A stretch of DNA of 64,000 bases from assembly GCA_021018995.1 (NCBI GenBank), contig CM037587.1, positions 65,801,604 to 65,865,603 of the forward strand. Direction: 5' to 3'. This DNA is from Chloranthus sessilifolius (lineage: Eukaryota; Streptophyta; Magnoliopsida; Chloranthales; Chloranthaceae). Made by a program: the position numbers and the translations under genes. Positions 57,241-64,000 of this stretch are shown one piece after another. Below the pieces are notes generated by a model that did no database searches, had not been told where the DNA came from, and saw nothing but the letters and a program-made list of their open reading frames with translations. How positions within the stretch are numbered: position 1 is the stretch's first letter; every line of letters begins with the position of its first letter.

Positions 57241-58497
57241 TGCCTCCTAGGAAGATTATGGTTTCAAAAAACACTCCCGTACGCCCAAAGGCTACGGCTA
57301 AATTGAAGCGCAAAGCCATATCAACATCCCAAGAGCATGCCAATCCACCCCTGGATCGTGAACAACCCGTTTCATGGTGGAACACGAAGGCCGTGGAGCC
57401 GGATTGGCTCATTGAGGACTCACTACTGGTACCAAACGACCTGACCGCATGGTCTTTACGGTACATTCAACAGGCGCGTTTAGACGCCTTGTATCAGCCC
57501 ATCCATACCCATTTTTACCCACACCTTGTCCATTTATTTTACCAAAATTTAAAGGTTATGCCAATTGGAAACTGAAATCGATGGTCACAAGTTTTAGTTT
57601 GGCCTACAAGACATAGCTCAGGCTATGGATTGTAGTGCGACCTTCGACGAGAGTCTCAGTCTGCGAATCCCATGTCTAAAAGATGTGAAATTCCATCACA
57701 TCACTACCAAAATGATAGACGGACATACCGCTTTTGCTCAAGGTCTTTTGGTTCGATGCAGCCAGTTACCACAAAATATGTGATTTCTTGATTGTGTATT
57801 TAGATGCAATCTCTAGCCCATGCAGCATGACCGTGAGCGCCGTGATGCTCTCTTACAAGCCCTATTTGCGGTCCATGAAAACCGATGAGTTAATGCCCCA
57901 AAGGTTGTATGGGAGGGCATAAAATATGCCAATATCTATCTTCAGAGTAATGTCCCTAGTCCCATGGCTGCATGCCCTTACCCACGTTTGATCACTCACC
58001 TTCTAGAGGGTCATCACGATGCCGTTAATAGGGTACCTTATCAAATCCCTCTTGGTGAGAAAATCCGCACCGACCATATTCAGGTGTTTACCCCCGCAAT
58101 ATGGAAGAATGTTTATCAACGATCACAACAAGCGGTGAAAAATTACCTAGCACAATAAATACATGCTCCTCCATAACCATCACAAGCTACACCATCGGCA
58201 CCAACCCAAGAAACCCCCATTCCCTCTCAAGCCGAACCAATTCCCCCTTCGGAAGAGACTTATACCATTTCCGACCTTGCATGGCTCATGCGAGAAAACC
58301 ATGAACAAACCCAACAATTCGACAACCTTTATCGGAACCACTATATGCTTCATCAACGTGTCGATTATATTGAAGAGGCCACTAATATTTTGATGGAGCA
58401 TACCTTCAAGATCTCTGCAACCCCTTACATCGGTCGGGCACGAAATTATGAATTTGCGTACACTCACAACGCAGCCATGTTAGTGCTAGAGCTTTAG
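57240..58497 (+). pseudogene. Auxiliary 'putative plant transposon protein' gene of chromovirus D
   Basis: Starts MPPRKIMVSKNTPVRPKA, Lys/Arg-rich, then WWNTKAVEPDWLIEDSLLVP, WSLRYIQQARLDAL and FYPHLVHLFYQN before a stop at 57573. In shifted frames come HDRERRDALLQALFAVHENR (near 57825), NAPKVVWEGIKYANIY and YPRLITHLLEGHHDAVN with VPYQIPLGEK (57964-58155), and a helical C-terminus (YIEEATNILMEHTF). It matches the isolated copy at 11184-12260 block for block, and more distantly the copies of elements 1 and E. It lies in sense between integrase and the 3' LTR. Function unknown; this copy has at least four breaks. Confidence 0.75.
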
Positions 58498-58882
58498 TGG
58501 AAGGATGCTGGACCATCCTCAGCTGGTCAGCAGCAGCCTAGCTCACAGCTTGGTGAGTAGATAACTCACATTTCTATCAGTTTTATATAGTTTCATTTCT
58601 GCACTTGAATTGGTGTAAGTACTTTACTTTCTCATGTGACACGCATAGCATGATCTAGATTAGTGATTAAAAACCCATAAGTGTATATGTCTAATTACAT
58701 TGCTTTCTTATGTGACACACATCGCGTGATCTGCATTATTGATTATTGTTAATGAATTAGTGATTTTGGATTTCATGCACCCTTACCAAACTATCTACTT
58801 TTACTTCTTGATTATTAACTGTATCCACTATGACCTGATGTCACTTCTTGTCTTCATTTATTTTCGAGGATGAAAATCCCTT
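58498..58882 (+). other. 3' untranslated region of D
   Basis: Contains two similar segments with TCTYATGTGACACRCATMGC (58632 and 58708). No coding frame. Confidence 0.5.
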
Positions 58883-58895
58883 AAGTAGGGGAGGA
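58883..58895 (+). other. Polypurine tract of D
   Basis: AAGTAGGGGAGGA immediately before the 3' LTR start TGTAATAG. Confidence 0.88.
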
Positions 58896-61800
58896 TGTAA
58901 TAGTTGCCAGAATTTATTTAGTATAGACACGGGTTAGGTCAGGCAGGTGCCTAACACGAGACATAAGGGATCTAATTAGTTGAGTATTCAAAACTGATAA
59001 GAATATGAGGCCCATAGTGGTCTAGTCATGTGTGTTAGGAACCCTCGGTCCTCAAATACACTAAACTAGTATATACGTAAAAAGTTAGATCATCCCAGAC
59101 ATGTTAGTGGTGTATAAGAGTATACACTCAAAATTTATATATAAATAAGTGCAATAGCTTACACTTGCATAAATATACACACCAGCTATAGAAGTTACTT
59201 GTGTAATACAATTACACTACAGCCAAGCCTCAGTTGGCTTATACATCTACACCAAGTGTAGTGGCTTAGTAGGTAAGGTTAGCCTGTTTTGGCTTATCTG
59301 GGTAAACACCCAATAGCAAATGTTAGCTTTGTATAGAAGTATAGTCACTAAGAGCTTACACCTACCAACGTGTATTGGACTTGGATTCAAATATAGCCTA
59401 TTTTGTCTTATCTGTTGATATCTTAAGTAGCAAGTGGTAGCTGTATATGGGATGCCAGCCCTTTGTAGCTTATAAGCTACTTTCACCTCCTTTTGGTTAC
59501 ACGGTTGCATGAGTCATCCTTGACTCCCACGCATGCAAAGTGCAGCTCAACTGCTATAAAACTCGACAAAGCCGCTCCTTTCTTCTTCCTGCTACCAATG
59601 TTAAAGAAAGTCCTAGCACAGATACTATACTCAACCATAAAATGAGACCTTACTGGTAGCATTCCCAACCTATCTCCCTTTTCAACCTCCTTTCCTTGGA
59701 TTCAGAAACCAGGAATCACAAGGTGACCTACGAGTTGATCGAGCGGATTGCGAAGGCGATCACTTGGTCTCAACGAGTACATTCCGGCCCTCGATCTTAC
59801 GAGCTTGGCAAACTCAACACCGGCACACGTTCGGCGTCAATGTACCCATGAGTGCACCACACAAAAAGGTATGTCGCAAACAAATCAAGATTCAATTCAT
59901 TCGTCTGTTTCACAGAGAAGGTATAACGTTACTGTCAATCCCATGAGATCGAATCAACAGCTAAAAATCAAGGTCTGTGTGAAGGGTTTCGAAGTCAAAC
60001 TTTCCAACAAATGCACTCTGAAATGTTCATACCGGATGCATAAAATTAAAGGGGCCTCTGTGCTACATAGAGAATAAAAGATAATATAATTATATTGGCC
60101 AGTAGACCATAAGAACCAGGAAGAAAGAAGAGCAAGAGAGGGCCCCCCGGAAGGCTTGCCGTGGCAACCTCACAAGGTTACCGTGGCAAGGAGCTCAGTT
60201 GGTGAGCTTGCCGCAACAACCCTGTGGCTTGCCGAGGCAAGCCCATGTCTGGCTTGGGCAGAGGTATTGAGGTACCTTTGGTCAGTGTCTGGGTGTGTGT
60301 GTTGACACATAGGAAAATTAACTGTGTAGGGCCCTTATGTAGGGTCTAAGACTACCCAGTAACATGAAGAAATGCTAAAACAACATCCATGTAACTTATA
60401 GGTGCTTGGTGCGTACCGATGAGCGTGCGTGCACATGTCGCATGTAAAGTATAAGCTAAGGTAGGGATTTTACCTTCCTCACTTATGTGTTGGTTTCTCA
60501 TTCATCTTTGATTTGTAAACTATTTTGTGTATATAAATGCCCATATGGATACGACATATAGTAATAATAGTTGCAGGTTCATGAACAGTGTTGTATAAAC
60601 AGTGATGTATAGTATAAATGCATACTGTTATATGGCAGTATTGTTAATAAGAAGAGTGTCAGTTGTAAATTCATACTTTTGCATGACTCGATTGGTGTCG
60701 ATTTTAATATAGAACTATGATAGTTGGCATGATGATCCTACAGTCAGTTTAGCAACTAAAATCAGTTTGATATATGGTAGGTCAGTATTATATATGGTGT
60801 ATGAACTGATGATGCAAATTTAGAAGCATGCCTATGGATTATGTTAGTTTCAATGATGCATGTTTCTAAATAATGATGTAAGTTCAGATTCAACATAGGA
60901 CCATGTATGAACATGCTAGTTTTATTCCAATATATGATAAACTAATTTCAGTTTGAGCATACAAGTTCTGTTATGCTTTGATGTATACTTCTTTGATATC
61001 ATGCATAGTTCATATTGCATTATTCAAACCATGTTATCCTTGATGTCCTCTACACGTTGTTGCTTAGTTTTGAGCTAAGTGATCCCGCTATCTCGGGAGC
61101 TTGACTGTGTATTTGTTTTCAAGTGATCCCGCTAACTTGGGAGCTTGATTGTCGTGGTCTAAGTGATCCCGCTAACTTGGGAGCTTGACAAGTGATCCCG
61201 CGAACTCGGGAGATTGCTTTGTCTCCGTCCAAGTGATCCCGCTAACTCGACAGCTTGATTCTTTTATTCCTGCACATGTATATTTACATCTAATAAGCTT
61301 GTTTAAGCTAAGATTGTTTCAGTATGATTCCTTGTTCCGCATGATTTCTCGTATTTGTTGCACCATGATTTTTGGCCTTTATTCAGCATGTCAACATGCT
61401 ATATTAGTCGCATTAGAATGATTTGTTTATAGTATATGTTGCTAAAATATGCTTCGATTGTATTTTATGCATCAAGAAGTGAATGTGGTATTATAACATA
61501 TGACTTAGAAATGTAAATGTCCCTGCTGAGCTTGATGATAGCTCATCCTATGACTTTAATGTCTTAGCTACAGATCTCGATCCAGAGCACGAGGGGGATC
61601 CCACTTACCAGCCAGACGAGGAGGACGAAGAGGAGGAGGAGGAGGAAGAGATTGCTAAAGAATTCTTTCCCAAATAGGTTTGAGAGAGAGAGAGATGTCT
61701 TTTAAACACTACACTTGTATAAACCATGTGGTATTATAGTTTTTTTTTTAAATATTTTATACATGTATAGGTTTGCTTTCCATTGTTTAGATGACGGATG

Positions 61801-62044
61801 GCCCTCATCGGTGGAAAGCTATACATCATATCAGTTAGCCTTGTTTATAGATCTTGATAGTTCACTGCTTAGATGAGTAAATATCAGTTTTTGCCATATT
61901 ATTGCATGTCAGAGTGATTACATTGCTTCCGCATTTATAATACTTTGTACAATATAAGACACACTTGTATGAGAGGATCATGTTAGGTGATCGGACGACG
62001 GAACCTTTCCTATATACGCTAAAGGGAAATGTCAGGTTGTCACA
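58896..62044 (+). mobile_element. 3' LTR of chromovirus D
   Basis: 3149 bp, TGTAATAG...TGTCACA, intact partner of the interrupted 5' LTR. Palindromes at 60154-60242 and TCCCG/CGGGA repeats at 61075-61258. A 109-residue open frame at 59748-60077 also exists in the 5' LTR (46336-46665) but resembles nothing I know. Confidence 0.95.
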
Positions 62045-62049
62045 CTTCA

Positions 62050-63066
62050 CGTCTAGGCAAGGCCTTCTCTTTAGGATCAATGCTATATCCCACATTCATT
62101 AATAAATTTATGATTAGACCTCCAAAGGACAGACATAATTTATGCATCTGATACTTCTCCAGATTCAATTTCTCCCTCATGGTATTGATTACTTTCAACA
62201 GGTAGGGTAGAACATCGAAGCAATAGCGATTAGCCATGAGATATAGAGCCTTCGCAAAGAGGGCTCTTCGTTGTGTTCCGTGACCCGTGGGGTGGATAGT
62301 CTTCTGAATCAGGACATCCATGAAGTGGAGTTGTAGATTTCATGATTCTAAATCCTTTCACAAAAAAAATGATTTGTCCTTTGGGGGTTTGCCTAGCAAC
62401 TCCGTAGCCATTTGAATAAAATCCGGAAGGGTCTCGGGTGGTTCTCTAAGTATGCACTACTCTGGATTGTCAAGGGACACTTCAGGTCTTTCCAAGGGTG
62501 CATTCATCACCCTAGCAACCATTGCTTTTATTATTAAAATTGGGAATCTGTCAATGGTCGTGGACAGAATTAGTGTTGAACCCTTGCTGTAATTAATCAT
62601 GTTTTTGTAAAACAGTCTTACCAATCTTGGGTAAACTTGTGTAACTTCGAGCTCTAAAAAGTAGTAGAGTCCTGCATCCCTAAAATATTTGATAGCCTCT
62701 CCACTAATTTCAAAGTGTTCCCAAGAAACAACTTCCACCCCAACCTCAGCTCCTACCATATGGTGTTTAGTTGAAGCTGGGATCTGATCCAATGTCCTTT
62801 CAGAGGATATTGGCTTTTTGCCTTTATCCATTTTTGTGTCCTTTGTAGGGGAAGATATTTTTTTCAGTTCCTAATCCTTCTTCGGATGTTTCTCTAATAA
62901 CCATCCATGAGGACTTAGCTTTTTTTTTGGATGGGCCTATCACTTTTGATTTTGCTTTAATGGTGGCAGACCGTGCTATCTGGCTAATAAAGGAAGAGTT
63001 ATCAGAATTGTTACCTTCTTCTCTACCGTCTTCTTCTCGTGGTTGCTTCTCAGTTGCTCCCGACAT
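62050..63066 (-). pseudogene. Auxiliary 'putative plant transposon protein' ORF, N-terminal half, element E
   Basis: Starts at 63066 with MSGATEKQPREEDGREEG, an acidic/Ser-rich N-terminus followed by a basic KAKSKVIGPSKKKAKSS. After a frameshift near 62830 comes the domain: VYPRLVRLFYKNMINYSKGS, RFPILIIKAMVARVMNAPLE, a break near 62455, then QKTIHPTGHGTQRRALFAK and LIINLLMNVGYSID. It stops at the D insertion and continues at 45364. It follows gag directly; protease, RT and integrase are missing. The domain matches those at 1200-1790, 11184-12260 and 57240-58497. Function unknown. Confidence 0.75.
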
Positions 63067-63189
63067 TTTGTAATTTTGCCTGTAGTGTAATTCTTAGGCT
63101 TAAAGGAAAAAGAAATAATTTTACAAGGGTTGCTATGGATGAGTCGGTAGCTCAACGATCCATGAGGTTTTTATGCTGGACTTTGGGGA
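63067..63189 (-). other. Gag-to-auxiliary-ORF junction of element E
   Basis: Short noncoding junction holding GATGAGTCGGTAGCTCAACG (63138-63157), shared with 19669-19688. Confidence 0.5.
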
Positions 63190-64000
63190 GCTGATGTCTC
63201 CCCCAAGAATACTTGTCATCTAGGATTGTTAACCTGCTATATAGGGAACTGGCCACTTTCTCTCTTTGTTACCTGCGAGGCTAATTGATCAATCTGGCTT
63301 TCTAACTTCGTTATGAACTGTGTATGTGAGTGAAGTGTCTGAGAGAATTGGGCAAGCTGATGTAAATCCTTTGAATATTGATACGACTATTGCTGCAAAT
63401 CCTTGAGGATTTGAACAATTGTGGCATCAGGTGCATTGCTTAGTAGACCATATTGTTATTGCACAGTTGGCATTGGAGGTCTAGATTGGAAAACTTGAGT
63501 TTGGGTGAATTTGGGCTGCACAATAGTTTGTGCTAGTTGTGCTCCTCCTGTGGGACCATAATTAAATTTAGGGTGGTTCCTCCACGACGGGTTATAGGTG
63601 TTCTCATAGTCTCCCCTTTGGAATGCCATTACTTGTTCTTTTTCCATCACCTCTTGGTATGATAGCGTAACAGGATTCTTGGAATAAGTGAAACTTTGGC
63701 AGTTAGAAGGGTTTGCCAAAGATTTATCCGGAGTGCTAGGTTTGGCAGTCATTAATGTTGCGATTTGTTGTTCAAGTGCTGCTACTTTTACACTCATGTC
63801 ATCCTCCTTTTTTACTCTATCCTTACCAATATCATAAAGTCCACCCCTCGCGAGTGGGGTATGGCAGATCACATCAGGGTCAGATCTTAACAAAGCCTAT
63901 TTTTGCTTTGAATTATCAGTCAAATTTTCAAATAGATTCCAAAACGGTTGGCCATTCTGAGCCATAAAGGCTCCTCCACTGACGACATCGACTGTAGACT
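63190..64000 (-). pseudogene. gag: Athila-like gag, C-terminal part, element E
   Basis: From the right edge: TVDVVSGGAFMAQNG and PFWNLFENLTDNS, the conserved Athila gag segment after the capsid; then VKVAALEQQIATLMT, YENTYNPSWRNHPKFNYG (the NPSWRNHP block, diagnostic of Athila gag), LESQIDQLASQVTKRESGQF and a NNPR block near 63220. Stops near 63910, 63455 and 63225 interrupt it. A full element would continue into protease, but the next frame is the auxiliary ORF. The N-terminal part of gag lies beyond the window. Confidence 0.85.

Larger units (their letters stand above)
45370..62044 (+). mobile_element. Full-length chromovirus D (Tekay/Del-like) with 5-bp duplication
   Basis: Starts TGTAACAGTTGCC and ends GGTTGTCACA. 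Flanks CTTCA at 45365-45369 and 62045-62049 match exactly, and the minus-strand frame of element E continues across the empty site. Two LTRs (45370-51139 including a nested solo LTR, and 58896-62044), initiator-Met PBS, gag, protease, RT/RNase H, integrase with chromodomain and PPT are all present in order. In a 155-base LTR stretch that I compared by eye there are about six differences, mostly transitions. All frames carry stops, so it is not active. Confidence 0.95.

Overview
This 64 kb window looks like repeat-rich nuclear DNA of a flowering plant. I see no bacterial-style operon and no clear single-copy host gene. Almost everything is nested, decayed LTR retrotransposon of the Ty3/gypsy type: Athila-like, Tat/Ogre-like and chromovirus (Tekay/Del-like) lineages. 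Two non-autonomous DNA transposons, solo LTRs, minisatellites and transposon-carried auxiliary genes complete it. Nothing in the sequence lets me name the species.

Layout. 1-10823: an Athila-like element on the minus strand (element 1), with an auxiliary 'plant transposon protein' ORF, RNase H/RT, protease, gag split by a Harbinger-type MITE (5686-7559), primer binding site and 5' LTR (LTR A). 10824-12317: a decayed plus-strand auxiliary gene of the same broad family. 12318-19328: a second copy of the Athila family (element 2: 3' LTR B, RT/RNase H, protease, part of gag). 19329-19925: a short relic with a 49-bp tandem repeat. 19926-32273: a 5'-truncated Tat-like element F with protease, RT, two RNase H domains, integrase, an array of four covarying RNA hairpins, a 10 x 61-bp minisatellite, an antisense auxiliary ORF, PPT and 3' LTR. 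32274-35340: Athila-like relic I (3' end, LTR, PBS, gag). 35499-42330: Tat relic G on the minus strand (3' LTR, hAT-type MITE, antisense plant-mobile-domain gene with an intron, split by solo LTR H). About 42340-43763: an LTR-like relic J. 43795-45369 plus 62045-64000: one minus-strand element E (gag followed directly by the auxiliary ORF, no pol), split by chromovirus D (45370-62044). D has a 5-bp target duplication, two 3-kb LTRs, an initiator-Met PBS, gag, protease, RT, RNase H, integrase with chromodomain, two intron-like segments and an auxiliary gene. A solo LTR of the element-1 family (LTR C, 48528-50998) sits inside the 5' LTR of D.

Order of events readable from target duplications: C went into D after D went into E; H went into the mobile-domain gene of G; the Harbinger MITE went into gag of element 1; the hAT MITE went into the 3' end of G.

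Most interesting: (1) several LTR families carry clusters of family-specific short palindromes, and in D and the two Tat elements the same kind of palindrome also lies just upstream of the auxiliary gene; (2) four tandem hairpins in F keep their 7-bp stems by compensatory changes; (3) D has two GT...AG segments exactly where protein homology is interrupted, the second giving a clean phase-0 join in integrase; (4) four copies of one auxiliary 'transposon protein' domain occur in unrelated elements, one fused after RNase H where integrase should be. All coding regions carry stops or frameshifts, so nothing here looks autonomous.
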